38,420 bases of DNA from an uncultured Clostridia bacterium (GCA_944372575.1 CALVZS010000034.1:1-38420), one strand, 5' to 3'. Shown: positions 8,933 through 16,348, counted from the stretch's first letter. Notes: generated from the letters alone by a model not told the origin. Numbers and translations are program-made.

Positions 8933-8973
8933 CATAGCAGGGAAAGGAAAACCATTTCCGAAGGGTAAGGAAT

Positions 8974-9885
8974 ATGGACGGACGTATCTCAAATTTTGCA
9001 CAAATCGCCTCCATCCGGCGCTATGAACTGACGGAAGGGGCAGAGCGCGGGCTGCGTGTTCTGGACTGCGACAACGGCAGGCTCCGCTTCCTTCTGAATG
9101 AGAGCAAGGCGCTCGATGTGATGCAGCTCTATCATCTGGGGCAGAACGTATCCTTTCTCTCCAAAAACGGGTTCACGGCGCGGGAAATTCCCTATGTGAA
9201 CCGCTTTGAGGGCGGGATGCTCTATACCTGCGGGCTGGACAGCGTTGGCACAAGGGAGGGCTTTATCCAGCATGGGACGCATCACAATACGCCTGCGCGC
9301 GTGACGCGTGCGGAGGTGAGCGAGGAGGGAATCCTGATCGAGGCAGAGATGCGGGAAACGGCGCTCTTCGGCAAGAACCTTCTCTTCCGCCGCCGCGTGT
9401 TCTGTGCGATCGGCGCGGACACGCTGGAGATCTGCGATACCCTTGAAAACTGCGGTACGCGCGATGAGGAGTACTGTCTTTTGTATCACATCAATGCGGG
9501 GTATCCGATGCTGGACGAGGGAGCCAGGCTCTCGGACGATGCCCTGGAGGTCGTTCCCTGCACGCCGTGGGCGGCGGAGCGCCTTTCGGAGCGGTGCAGC
9601 ATGGGCGCGCCCGCGGCGAATGAGGAGGAGACGTGTTACTTTCTCCGCCTGAAAACACCGCGCGTCACGCTGGAGAACGAGGCGCTCGGCAAGCGGCTCA
9701 CGCTGGAGTGGTCGGGCGACACGCTCCCGCATTTTGTGGAGTGGAAGAGCATGGCGGCGGGGGACTATGCACTCGGTCTGGAGCCGTGTACGACGGAGCT
9801 GAATGACCGGTTTGCATACAGGCATCTCGCTGCGGGGAAAAGTACTGCGTTCCGCATCAGAATGACTGTGAATGGGATCGTCTGA
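8974..9885 (+). CDS. DUF4432 / aldose 1-epimerase-like protein
   Basis: This 303-residue cytoplasmic protein has the galactose-mutarotase-like fold of the DUF4432 'aldose 1-epimerase family' proteins. The supporting motifs are FLLNESKALDVMQLYHLGQNVSF in the first third, GFIQHGTHHNTPA at about 90-102 and LLYHINAGYPMLDEG at about 168-182 (likely active-site histidines), and FVEWKSMAAGDYALGLEPCT near the C-terminus. Members probably isomerise or bind sugars, but the substrate is not established. AAGGGTAAGG just before the ATG at 8974 supports the start. It follows the tRNA-Ala terminator; I see no clear promoter in 8933-8973, so part of its transcription may come from read-through. A terminator follows at 9891. 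It stands alone and no sugar pathway genes adjoin it. Confidence 0.85.
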   Translation: MDGRISNFAQIASIRRYELTEGAERGLRVLDCDNGRLRFLLNESKALDVMQLYHLGQNVSFLSKNGFTAREIPYVNRFEGGMLYTCGLDSVGTREGFIQHGTHHNTPARVTRAEVSEEGILIEAEMRETALFGKNLLFRRRVFCAIGADTLEICDTLENCGTRDEEYCLLYHINAGYPMLDEGARLSDDALEVVPCTPWAAERLSERCSMGAPAANEEETCYFLRLKTPRVTLENEALGKRLTLEWSGDTLPHFVEWKSMAAGDYALGLEPCTTELNDRFAYRHLAAGKSTAFRIRMTVNGIV

Positions 9886-9890
9886 ATGGG

Positions 9891-9916
9891 AAGCCGGACA
9901 AAATTGTCCGGCTTTT
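9891..9916 (+). terminator. Rho-independent terminator after the DUF4432 gene
   Basis: AAGCCGGACA (9891-9900) pairs with TGTCCGGCTT (9904-9913), followed by T to 9916. It starts six bases after the stop codon. The following stretch to about 10020 holds no gene or site I can support. Confidence 0.87.
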
Positions 9917-10025
9917 TGCTGCGGTTTGCGCCGCGGAGGATGCGCCGTCCGCACAGCCGGAAAGACGGTACGGAGCGGGCCTGCCTGCCCGCGCGAGAAA
10001 GTTGTTCCGGAGCAGTTTGGCGTAC

Positions 10026-10055
10026 TTGACAGCTGCGGAATATGTGTGATACAAT
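10026..10055 (+). promoter_or_regulatory. Promoter of the feo operon
   Basis: A perfect TTGACA (10026-10031), an 18-base spacer and TACAAT (10050-10055). A transcript starting near 10062 would have a leader of about 94 bases. I see no classical Fur or DtxR palindrome. Confidence 0.78.
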
Positions 10056-10061
10056 ATAGCG

Positions 10062-10155
10062 GTTGAGATCCGGGAGCGAAGGTGCACCGTGAGAAGAGGC
10101 GCGTTCCGGACTGGCCGGGTGTCGGCCGCGGCCGAAGATTTACGAAAGGAGAGAT
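10062..10155 (+). promoter_or_regulatory. Structured 5' leader of feoA
   Basis: The leader can form a 10-bp stem with one bulged G: TCCGGGA at 10069-10075 pairs with TTCCGGA at 10104-10110, and GCG at 10076-10078 with CGC at 10100-10102, enclosing a purine-rich 21-base loop that contains the palindrome GGTGCACC. A second hairpin (GGCCG 10113-10117 with CGGCC 10123-10127) follows, then the ribosome binding site AAAGGAG. It could be a control element; it does not match any riboswitch consensus I can recall, and no terminator-type T run is present. Confidence 0.4.
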
Positions 10156-10389
10156 ATGTATCTGAACGAGGCAAAAGTGGGACAGGATTATACGGTCGAG
10201 AAGATCAACCTTCCCTTTGAGACGACGCGCCGCCTTGAGGCGCTCGGCATGACGGACAATACGCCCGTTCATGTCCTCAACCGGAAGGGGAAGGGGATCC
10301 TCATCGTCAAGTTCCGCGGGACAAGGTTTGCTTTCGGCTGCAACATCACGAAGAATATCGAGGTGAAGGAAGCAGATGAGCGGCAATGA
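10156..10389 (+). CDS. feoA: FeoA, ferrous iron transport accessory protein
   Basis: A 77-residue SH3-like FeoA-domain protein with the family pattern YTVEKINLPFETTRRLEALGM followed by a small beta barrel (TPVHVLNRKGKGILIVKFRGTRFAFG). FeoA is a small cytosolic partner needed for FeoB-mediated Fe(II) uptake and is thought to interact with the FeoB cytosolic part. AAAGGAGAG lies directly before the ATG at 10156. Its end overlaps the start of feoB by 14 bases, so the two are translationally coupled, the usual arrangement. Confidence 0.95.
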   Translation: MYLNEAKVGQDYTVEKINLPFETTRRLEALGMTDNTPVHVLNRKGKGILIVKFRGTRFAFGCNITKNIEVKEADERQ

Positions 10390-12442
10390 CCTGTCCGGTG
10401 AGGAACTGACCATCGGGTTTATCGGAAACCCGAACTGCGGAAAGACGACGCTCTTCAACGCCTATACGGGCGCCCATCTCAAGGTCGCAAACTGGCCGGG
10501 TGTGACCGTTGAAAAGGTGGAGGGCGCCATCCGCGATCACAACCAGAAGATCCATCTCGTCGACCTTCCCGGGACGTACAGCCTCACGTCGTATACGATG
10601 GAGGAGACCGTCTCGCGCCAGTTCATTTTAAGCGATGAGGTGGACGTCGTCATCAACGTTGTGGATGCGTCCACGCTGGAGCGCAGCCTCTATCTGACGC
10701 TGCAGCTTTTGGAGCTCAAAAAGCCCGTCGTCCTGGCGCTCAACATGATGGACATTGTGGAAAAACGCGGCATGGAGATCGACCTGCACCGCCTGCCGGA
10801 GATGCTGGGTATACCCGTCGTTCCCGTCAGTGCCCGAAAGCGCAAGGGACTGGACGTGCTGCTCCATGCGGCGATCCACCACAAGGGGCATACGGAGACC
10901 GGGCCGCTCGTGCATGAACACGCCGAGGTGTCCCACCATGTCCACGACCACCATGCGGAGTACGCCATGGTGTATTCGGATGCGATCGAGGACAAGATCG
11001 ATCGCATCATTGCGGAGCTGGACAAGCGCTACCCCGACCTGACCAACAAGCGCTGGTATGCGCTCAAGCTGCTCGAGAGCGACAAGGAGATCACGGAAAA
11101 GTATCCCGTCGATCTGCCCGACGTTCTCGACAAAAATTACGAGTCGCAGATCATCAACGAGAAGTACGACTTCATCGACGAGATCATCCATGAAGTGCTG
11201 CTGCACAAGCAGAAGCAGGACATCCTCACCGAGAAGGCGGACAGGATCCTGACGCACAGGATCTGGGGGATCCCCATCTTTTTGTGCATCATGGCGCTCG
11301 TGTTCTTCCTCACATTCTACGTCGGCGACCTCATCAAGAGCCTGTTTGAGATGGCGCTCGGCTGGCTGTCCGATACGGCGGAAAGCGGCCTGACGTCGGC
11401 GGGGGCGCACCCCATCGTCATCTCGCTCCTGGTGGACGGCGTCATCGGCGGCGTGGGAACGATCATCACCTTCCTGCCAAACATCTTCATCCTCTTCCTG
11501 GCGCTCGCCTTTCTGGAGGACAGCGGATATATGTCGCGCGTCGCCTACGTTATGGAGGGGATCATGAGCCGCCTGGGGCTCTCGGGCAAGGCATTTATCC
11601 CCATGCTGCTCGGATTCGGCTGCACCGTTCCTGCCATCATGGCGTCGCGCGCGCTCGAGAACAAGCGCGACCGCTTCAAGGTCATGCTCGTCACGCCCTT
11701 CATGAGCTGCAACGCGCGCCTCACCATCTATATCCTGTTTGCGCAGATATTCTTTGCGCAGTATGCCATGCTCGTGGCGTTCTCCATTTACGTCATCGGC
11801 ATCGTTGTTGCCATTGCCGTCTCTGCGATCCTGCACCTCATCGACCGCAAGAAGAGCGTCAACTATCTCATCATCGAATTGCCCGAGTACAAGATGCCGG
11901 ACGCGCACACCGTCGCCATCTATGTGTGGGAAAAGGTGAAGGACTATCTCGTCAAGGCGGGGACGACCATCTTTATCGCGACCATCGTCATCTGGGCGCT
12001 GCTGCACTTCGGCCCGCAGGGCTTTGTGGACGGCGTGGACATGGGGCAGAGTTTTGCGGCGTATGTCGGCAGGGTTCTGGTTCCCGTCTTTGCGCCCATC
12101 GGGCTCGGTTCATGGGAGATCGTCGTCTCGCTCATTGCGGGGATCTCGGCAAAGGAAGTCGTCGTCTCCAGCTGCGCCATCTTGTTCGGCGTCGCCAATA
12201 CGACGTCCGCGGCGGGCATTGCGGCATTTACGTCCGCGCTCGCCGGGATCGGCTTCGGCCCGCTGAATGCATTCTGTCTCATGGTGTTCTGCTTGCTGTA
12301 CGTTCCCTGTGCCGCGACGATCGCGACCATCCACAAGGAATCCAAGAGCTGGAAATGGACGATCTTTTCGGTAGTGTTCCAGCTCGTCGTGGCGTGGGTC
12401 GTCACCTTCGTAGTTTATCAGATCGGGTGCCTGTTTGTGTAG
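10376..12442 (+). CDS. feoB: FeoB, ferrous iron transporter
   Basis: A 688-residue protein of normal FeoB length. The N-terminal G domain shows G1 GNPNCGKTT (17-25), G3 DLPG (63-66), G4 NMMD (123-126) and a G5-like SARKRKG. A helical linker domain follows (about 195-285), then the polytopic membrane part with the two Gate regions (LEDSGYMSRVAYVMEG, GFGCTVPAIMASRA, TPFMSCNARLTIY, ISAKEVVVSS), all strongly conserved. It imports Fe(II) across the cytoplasmic membrane. Unusual is a histidine-rich insertion at 168-193 with ten His in 26 residues, between the G domain and the linker domain, which could bind metal. The start is fixed by overlap with feoA and a GAAGGA site. A small Cys-rich membrane gene follows. 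Confidence 0.97.
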   Translation: MSGNDLSGEELTIGFIGNPNCGKTTLFNAYTGAHLKVANWPGVTVEKVEGAIRDHNQKIHLVDLPGTYSLTSYTMEETVSRQFILSDEVDVVINVVDASTLERSLYLTLQLLELKKPVVLALNMMDIVEKRGMEIDLHRLPEMLGIPVVPVSARKRKGLDVLLHAAIHHKGHTETGPLVHEHAEVSHHVHDHHAEYAMVYSDAIEDKIDRIIAELDKRYPDLTNKRWYALKLLESDKEITEKYPVDLPDVLDKNYESQIINEKYDFIDEIIHEVLLHKQKQDILTEKADRILTHRIWGIPIFLCIMALVFFLTFYVGDLIKSLFEMALGWLSDTAESGLTSAGAHPIVISLLVDGVIGGVGTIITFLPNIFILFLALAFLEDSGYMSRVAYVMEGIMSRLGLSGKAFIPMLLGFGCTVPAIMASRALENKRDRFKVMLVTPFMSCNARLTIYILFAQIFFAQYAMLVAFSIYVIGIVVAIAVSAILHLIDRKKSVNYLIIELPEYKMPDAHTVAIYVWEKVKDYLVKAGTTIFIATIVIWALLHFGPQGFVDGVDMGQSFAAYVGRVLVPVFAPIGLGSWEIVVSLIAGISAKEVVVSSCAILFGVANTTSAAGIAAFTSALAGIGFGPLNAFCLMVFCLLYVPCAATIATIHKESKSWKWTIFSVVFQLVVAWVVTFVVYQIGCLFV

Positions 12443-12454
12443 GGAGGGCGTGTC

Positions 12455-12601
12455 ATGTGGCTGGATATTCTCATCGGCGTACTCGTCGGCGCCTGCCTGA
12501 TCGGCGCCGTCATCGGCTGGATCTTTTATCGGAAACGACATAGAAAGTGTGACGGCTGTCCCTATCGCGGCACCGATCGCTGTGACCGTGACAAACAATA
12601 A
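12455..12601 (+). CDS. FeoB-associated Cys-rich membrane protein
   Basis: A 48-residue gene 12 bases behind feoB with GGGAGG before its ATG. It encodes MWLDILIGVLVGACLIGAV and onward, one membrane helix (about 4-25), then a basic segment and CDGCPYRGTDRC, a Cys-rich cytoplasmic tail. This is the layout of the small FeoB-associated proteins (PF12669 type) that take the place of FeoC in many Firmicutes. It probably sits beside FeoB in the membrane; its exact job is not known, and metal or redox sensing through the cysteines is a guess. Confidence 0.88.
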   Translation: MWLDILIGVLVGACLIGAVIGWIFYRKRHRKCDGCPYRGTDRCDRDKQ

Positions 12602-12608
12602 AACAGGA

Positions 12609-12647
12609 CGGGCGGCGCATCCTGCGGGATGCGCCGCCCGATGTTTT
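12609..12647. terminator. Bidirectional terminator between converging feo and ABC operons
   Basis: A 14-bp GC-rich stem (12609-12622 with 12627-12640, loop TGCG) is flanked by TGTTTT on the right and AATAAAACA on the left, so it can serve both the feo operon and the minus-strand ABC genes ending at 12690. Confidence 0.8.
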
Positions 12648-12689
12648 CGCAACAGGCGATCGATGAGGGAAGGGACGATGAAAAAACGC

Positions 12690-14264
12690 TCAGGCGAACT
12701 GGCTGTTGTATAGAGCCGCATAGGCGCCGCCCTTTTGCAGCAGTTCGCGGTGGGTACCCTGTTCGATGATGTTTCCGTTCTCCATGAACAGGATACAGTT
12801 TGCGTCACGGATGGTGGACAGGCGGTGGGCAATGACAAAGCTCGTTCTGCCGCACATCAGCTGCTGCATTGCCTTGCCGATCTCTGCCTCCGTCCGCGTA
12901 TCCACGCTTGAGGTCGCTTCGTCCAGAATGAGGATAGGGGGATTGCACAAAAACACTCTGGCAATGGTCAGCAGCTGCCGCTGTCCGACGGAGAGATTCC
13001 CCGCATCGTTGTCGAGCATGGTGTCGTAGCCCTGCGGCATGGTGCGGATAAAGTAATCCGCCTTTGCCATCTTCGCTGCACGTACGATTTCCTCGCGGGT
13101 GGCGTCCGGCTTACCGTAGGCGATGTTCTCTGCAATGGTTCCGCCGAACAGCCAGGTGTCCTGCAGCACCATGCCGAAGTTGTGCCTGAGTCCCCGTCTC
13201 GTCAGATCGGTCGTCGGGATCCCGTCCACCGTGATGCGTCCGCCGTTGACCTCGTAAAAGCGCATCAGAAGGTTGATAAGGGTCGTCTTGCCCGCACCCG
13301 TCGAACCGACCACGGCGATCTTTTGCCCCGGGTGCGCCGTAAAGCTGATGTCCTTCATCAGGATCTTGTCGGGGAAGTAGCCGAAGCTGACATGTTCAAA
13401 GGCGATCTCGCCGTGTGCGCGTTCGAGCTTGACGGGATGGGCAGTATCGGGAACTTCTTCCTCGCCGTCCAGAAATTCAAACGTCCTCTCCGCCGAGGCG
13501 AGCGCCGACTGCAGCGAATTGATCATGTAGGAGGTCTCGGTGAGCGGCTCTGCGGCAAGGTTGATATACTGGAAGAATGCCTGTACGATGCCGAGCGTCA
13601 TGGTGCCGCTCAGCATACGGCTGCACGCGATGAACAGGATGATCGCCTGAGAGAGGCGGGACAGAAAGCGGATGAGCGGGTTGACGCTGTTGGTCAGAAA
13701 GTCGGTGTCGCGCGCCGCCTTGCGCAGCTCTTCCGTATAGGAAGAGACGGTGTCCATGCTCTCTGCCTCATGATTGTATGCCTTGATGACGTCGCGGCCG
13801 GTATAGTATTCCTCGGCAATGCCCGTCAGACGGGAGATCGCCTCCTGCCGCTGTGCGGCGCACACAAGATTTTTCTTTGCGACAAGGTTGGTTCGGCGCA
13901 GGGAGAGGATGAGCCGCTCGGCAACGCTTGCCATCAGGAAGGACTGCAGGTAATATACCAGCCCGAGGGCAATGTACATGACAAAGAGAATGGTCATCTC
14001 CATGCCGAGGGGATCCCACACAATGGCAAATGCGGTGCCGTTTTCGGTGCAGTCACGGATGACAGAGAGCAGCGCATCGATCACAATGGCGCTGTAATAG
14101 GGGGTAAAGATGTTGAGAACGGTATAGATGAGGATGCCCGCGAGGACGATGATGAGCCTCGTCCGCTGGTCTTTGAGCTGCCCGAACAGCCGCGCCGCCG
14201 TCTTGCGTGCGTGCTGCGGTGCGTCCTTGTGGAGTGCAGGATCATAATTTTTTGTTTTAGCCAT
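12690..14264 (-). pseudogene. ABC exporter half-transporter 2, with internal deletion
   Basis: The ATP-binding half is complete: Walker A GSTGAGKTT (about 320-328), signature NLSVGQRQ (about 423), Walker B ILILDEATS and the H-loop AHRLS. It belongs to the heterodimeric multidrug-type exporters. From the ATG at 14264 the protein has 524 residues, while the family usually has about 600. The shortfall is in one place, near 13893: SLRR, which should continue into the coupling helix, TM3 and TM4, is joined directly to TNLVAKKN, which belongs about 85-90 residues further on. The reading frame is kept, but about two membrane helices are missing, so I call it a probable pseudogene (or an assembly error). 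The ATG at 14264 overlaps the stop of the upstream gene (ATGGCTAA); the longer frame starting at 14297 adds only an Arg-rich run and is unlikely. Confidence 0.72.
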
Positions 14265-14910
14265 GTTGCTCGTTTGCCTCCTTCGTCTGCGATTCATAGA
14301 TTTCGCGGTAGACGCTGCAATTTTCCATAAGTGTTTCGTGTGTGCCGGTGCCGACCGGTTCGCCCTCGTGCAGGACTACGATCTGTTCGGCATGGCGTAT
14401 GGTACTCACGCGCTGGGCGATGATGAGAACCGCACTGTGGCGCGTCTCTGCGGCAAGCGCCTTTCTCAGAGCGGCGTCCGTCTTGAAGTCGAGCGCGGAA
14501 AAGCTGTCGTCAAAGATGTACAGCTCCGGCTTTTTGACGAGCGCTCTTGCAATGGAGAGGCGCTGTTTTTGCCCGCCGGAGAAGTTTGTGCCGCCCTGGG
14601 CGACAAAGGATGAAAGCCCGTCGGGAAGACTGCGTACAAAGTCCGCTGCCTGCGCGACTTCCAGCGCGTGCCAGAGCTCATTGTCGGTGGCGCCGGGGTT
14701 ACTGTAGCGCAGATTTTCCGCAATGGTGCCGGCGAACAGCCAGGCGCACTGCTGCACATAGGCGATCTTGTCGCGCAGCTGATGCTGTGGCATTTTGCGG
14801 ATGTCGATCCCGTTCAGCGTCAGCCCGCCGTTCGTAACATCGTTAAAGCGAAGGATGAGGGAGGCGACCGTCGATTTGCCGCTTCCCGTTCCGCCGATGA
14901 TCGCCGTCCC
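14257..14910 (-). pseudogene. ABC exporter half-transporter 1, only the nucleotide-binding end left
   Basis: This fragment starts in mid-domain at GTAIIGGTGSGKST (Walker A) and runs through YVQQCAWLFAGTIAENLRYS, signature NFSGGQKQRLSIARAL and YIFDDSFSALD to a normal C-terminus. The Asp in place of the catalytic Glu after Walker B is typical for the degenerate site of heterodimeric exporters, so it was the partner of the next gene. The whole membrane domain and the first part of the ATPase domain, about 360 residues in full-length relatives, are missing. Upstream of about 14910 the frame continues to an ATG at 15021, but that segment is out-of-frame flavin reductase DNA and not protein-like. 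The deletion joint lies in the last codons of the flavin reductase gene (TGGGACGGCG, 14911-14902). Confidence 0.8.
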
Positions 14911-15376
14911 AGGCAAACAGCGCCCGGAGATCCGCATCGCCGTAAACTTCTTCCGCATTGCAGATGTAGAGATAGTGATCGCCGGCTTCATAAAAATCTG
15001 CAAGTCTGCAGACGATGGCAACGCGGCTCTTTGCGGGGATGCGGATGGGGCAGCCGGGCAGCTCCTCCAGCCGGATGCCGAATTTCTTTGCCTTGTCGGT
15101 GTTCCTGCCCGTCGTGCTGCCGCAGCTCATCACCGCGGCCGCGATCTCCTCGCCCGGGACGGTGAGCACGACCCGCCCGTCTGCGCGCACCCGTTCGCCG
15201 CTGTAGGAAGTCTTTGCCATCGCATAGGCGATCATGGGCGGATTGTAGGACAGGTATGTCCACCGTGAAACGGTCGCAAGGTTGGTCTCCCCGTCCCCGC
15301 GCAGCGTGCAGGCGAGGGAGACGGGATTGGGGGAAGTGAGTACGGATGCCTTGGGCAATGTGATCTTCTGCAGCAT
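14843..15376 (-). CDS. Flavin reductase family protein, 3' end fused to ABC fragment
   Basis: The flavin-reductase-like (PF01613, flavoredoxin type) fold is shown by PNPVSLACT, TNLATVSRWTYLSYNPPMIAYAMAKTSYSGE, NTDKAKKFGIRLEELPGC and DHYLYICNAEEV. Such proteins bind FMN and reduce flavin or act as flavoredoxins. The ATG at 15376 is preceded by GTGAGGG; a longer frame to 15427 would overlap the upstream gene. Native sequence runs to ALFAWDG at about 14903; the following 20 or so residues (HRRNGKRQIDG and onward) are the neighbouring ATPase read in the wrong frame, so only a few native C-terminal residues and the stop were lost. The protein may still work. It is the second gene after the HxlR-controlled divergent promoter, seven bases behind the NTF2-like gene. 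Confidence 0.85.
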   Translation of the reverse strand: MLQKITLPKASVLTSPNPVSLACTLRGDGETNLATVSRWTYLSYNPPMIAYAMAKTSYSGERVRADGRVVLTVPGEEIAAAVMSCGSTTGRNTDKAKKFGIRLEELPGCPIRIPAKSRVAIVCRLADFYEAGDHYLYICNAEEVYGDADLRALFAWDGDHRRNGKRQIDGRLPHPSL

Positions 15377-15383
15377 AAGTCCC

Positions 15384-15767
15384 TCACTTCCTGACAGTGT
15401 CCGAGTTCTGGTTATATGCCTTGGCAACGCACTTCCATTCCCCGTTCATCTTGAGCAGCAGCAGATAGTCGGTGAAGTCGATCCTTCCGCCCCAGCCCTC
15501 TTCCAGGACGCGCACTACGGCGAGCGATTCCTCCACGTCCACCACGTCCACGCGCGCACGGAAGTTCTCGCCGCCGCCCACGCTGTCCACGTTGCGGTAG
15601 AACTGCTCGATGGAGCCGTGCTCCAGCTCGCCGTCCAGGTAGCCGAACAGCACCGCCTCGTCCGTAAACAGTTCGCGCGCGTACTTGCTGTTTCCTTCTG
15701 CAACGCTCCGGACGAACTTCATCGCCGCCTGCTCGACGGCCTCATACTCTGCGATCTTGTCTCTCAT
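15384..15767 (-). CDS. NTF2-like (SnoaL / lumazine-binding type) protein
   Basis: A 127-residue protein of the NTF2-like alpha+beta cone superfamily, close to the 'putative lumazine-binding' group: an N-terminal helix pair (AEYEAVEQAAMKFVRSVAEGN), FTDEAVLFGYLDGELEHGSIEQFYRNV and the closing strand FTDYLLLLKMNGEWKCVAKAYN. Such proteins bind or isomerise small molecules; no substrate can be named. The start at 15767 has GGAGG six bases upstream on the minus strand; the longer frame to 15797 runs through the promoter and is wrong. It is the first gene behind the HxlR divergent promoter and is followed by the flavin reductase, suggesting a joint role in handling a reactive small molecule. Confidence 0.8.
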   Translation of the reverse strand: MRDKIAEYEAVEQAAMKFVRSVAEGNSKYARELFTDEAVLFGYLDGELEHGSIEQFYRNVDSVGGGENFRARVDVVDVEESLAVVRVLEEGWGGRIDFTDYLLLLKMNGEWKCVAKAYNQNSDTVRK

Positions 15768-15787
15768 AAAAAACCTCCATTTTGGGA

Positions 15788-15816
15788 TTGACAGCACTAT
15801 TATATTTTGGTATAAT
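15788..15816 (+). promoter_or_regulatory. Promoter of the HxlR gene
   Basis: Perfect TTGACA (15788-15793), 17-base spacer, perfect TATAAT (15811-15816). Confidence 0.9.
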
Positions 15817-15827
15817 CATTCTGTCAA
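15799..15827 (-). promoter_or_regulatory. Promoter of the NTF2-like / flavin reductase operon
   Basis: On the minus strand a perfect TTGACA (15827-15822), 17-base spacer and perfect TATAAT (15804-15799). It interleaves with the plus-strand promoter so that each -10 box lies in the spacer of the other. Confidence 0.9.
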
Positions 15828-15850
15828 GTACGCACAAAAAAGTGCGATAC
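15828..15850. promoter_or_regulatory. Candidate HxlR operator
   Basis: The dyad GTACGCAC-AAAAA-AGTGCGATAC, with arms CGCAC (15831-15835) and GTGCG (15842-15846) and outer GTA/TAC, lies at the expected transcription start of the HxlR gene and just upstream of the -35 of the divergent operon. Position and symmetry suit a dimeric HxlR regulator. Confidence 0.55.
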
Positions 15851-15872
15851 TATCCTAAAGGAGAGTGTAACA

Positions 15873-16229
15873 ATGTCGGAAGAGACGGTGAAACGGCGGG
15901 AGGGGAGGTGTATCGCCTCCGAGCGGCTGTGCGATACGGGGTTCAGCTATACGCTGTCCCTCATCAGCGGGAAGTATAAGATGACCATTCTCTATGCGCT
16001 CATGGAATTCGGCATCGTTCGCTACAATGAACTGCACCGCTATATCAGGGGGGTGTCCTTCAAGACGCTCTCCGCCTCGCTCAAGGAGCTGGAAGCGGAC
16101 GGGCTGATCGTGCGCACGGAATACCCGCAGATTCCGCCCAAGGTGGAATACAGCCTGTCGGCGCGCGGGCAGTCCCTCATGCCCATTCTCGACGCCCTCT
16201 GCGAATGGGGGGATCGGAACAGAGCGTGA
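15873..16229 (+). CDS. HxlR-family transcriptional regulator
   Basis: A 118-residue winged-helix protein with the HxlR family core: CDTGFSYTLSLISGKYKMTILYAL, FGIVRYNELHRYIRGVSFKTLSASLKELEADGLIVRTEYPQIPPKVEYSLSARG. It binds DNA as a dimer. Cysteines at 13 and 20 lie where several relatives (YodB, HypR) carry redox-reactive residues, so sensing of electrophiles or oxidants is possible. AAAGGAG precedes the ATG at 15873. It is transcribed divergently from the NTF2-like/flavin reductase operon through interleaved promoters and most likely controls that operon and itself. Confidence 0.93.
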   Translation: MSEETVKRREGRCIASERLCDTGFSYTLSLISGKYKMTILYALMEFGIVRYNELHRYIRGVSFKTLSASLKELEADGLIVRTEYPQIPPKVEYSLSARGQSLMPILDALCEWGDRNRA

Positions 16230-16298
16230 ACGTTTCGCCCTATAACGCCGCCTGTTTCCGTGTGGGCGAAAAATTTTCAAAAATTTTTTGAGAAAGGC

Positions 16299-16348
16299 TT
16301 GACAGATGCATACAGTTGTGCTATATTCAATACAGATGATACATACAG
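16299..16348 (+). promoter_or_regulatory. Promoter and candidate operator of the YtrA-type operon
   Basis: TTGACA (16299-16304), 17-base spacer, TATATT (16322-16327). The motif ATACAG occurs three times across it (16310-16315, 16330-16335, 16343-16348), the first two exactly 20 bases apart, consistent with a binding site for the GntR protein encoded downstream. The leader from about 16335 to 16482 is long and holds nothing else I can name. Confidence 0.65.

Noticed and set aside
9872..10066. 64-aa frame after the DUF4432 gene
   Set aside because: It begins within the stop region of the upstream gene, spans its terminator and the feo -35 box, and has no ribosome binding site.
10062..10155. 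feoA leader as a NiCo (czcD) riboswitch
   Set aside because: The conserved core of that class, as far as I remember it, is not visible, so I report only an unassigned structured leader.
8989..10458. 489-aa minus-strand open frame across the DUF4432 and feoA genes
   Set aside because: It runs antisense through two certain genes and the feo promoter, and has Arg/Pro/His-rich shadow composition.
10628..12007. 459-aa minus-strand open frame opposite feoB
   Set aside because: It is the antisense of feoB, with Asp/Glu/Arg/His-rich low-complexity composition typical of a shadow frame.
13182..14330. 382-aa plus-strand open frame opposite the ABC half-transporter
   Set aside because: It is the antisense of a clear ABC ATPase and membrane domain and has no family motif.
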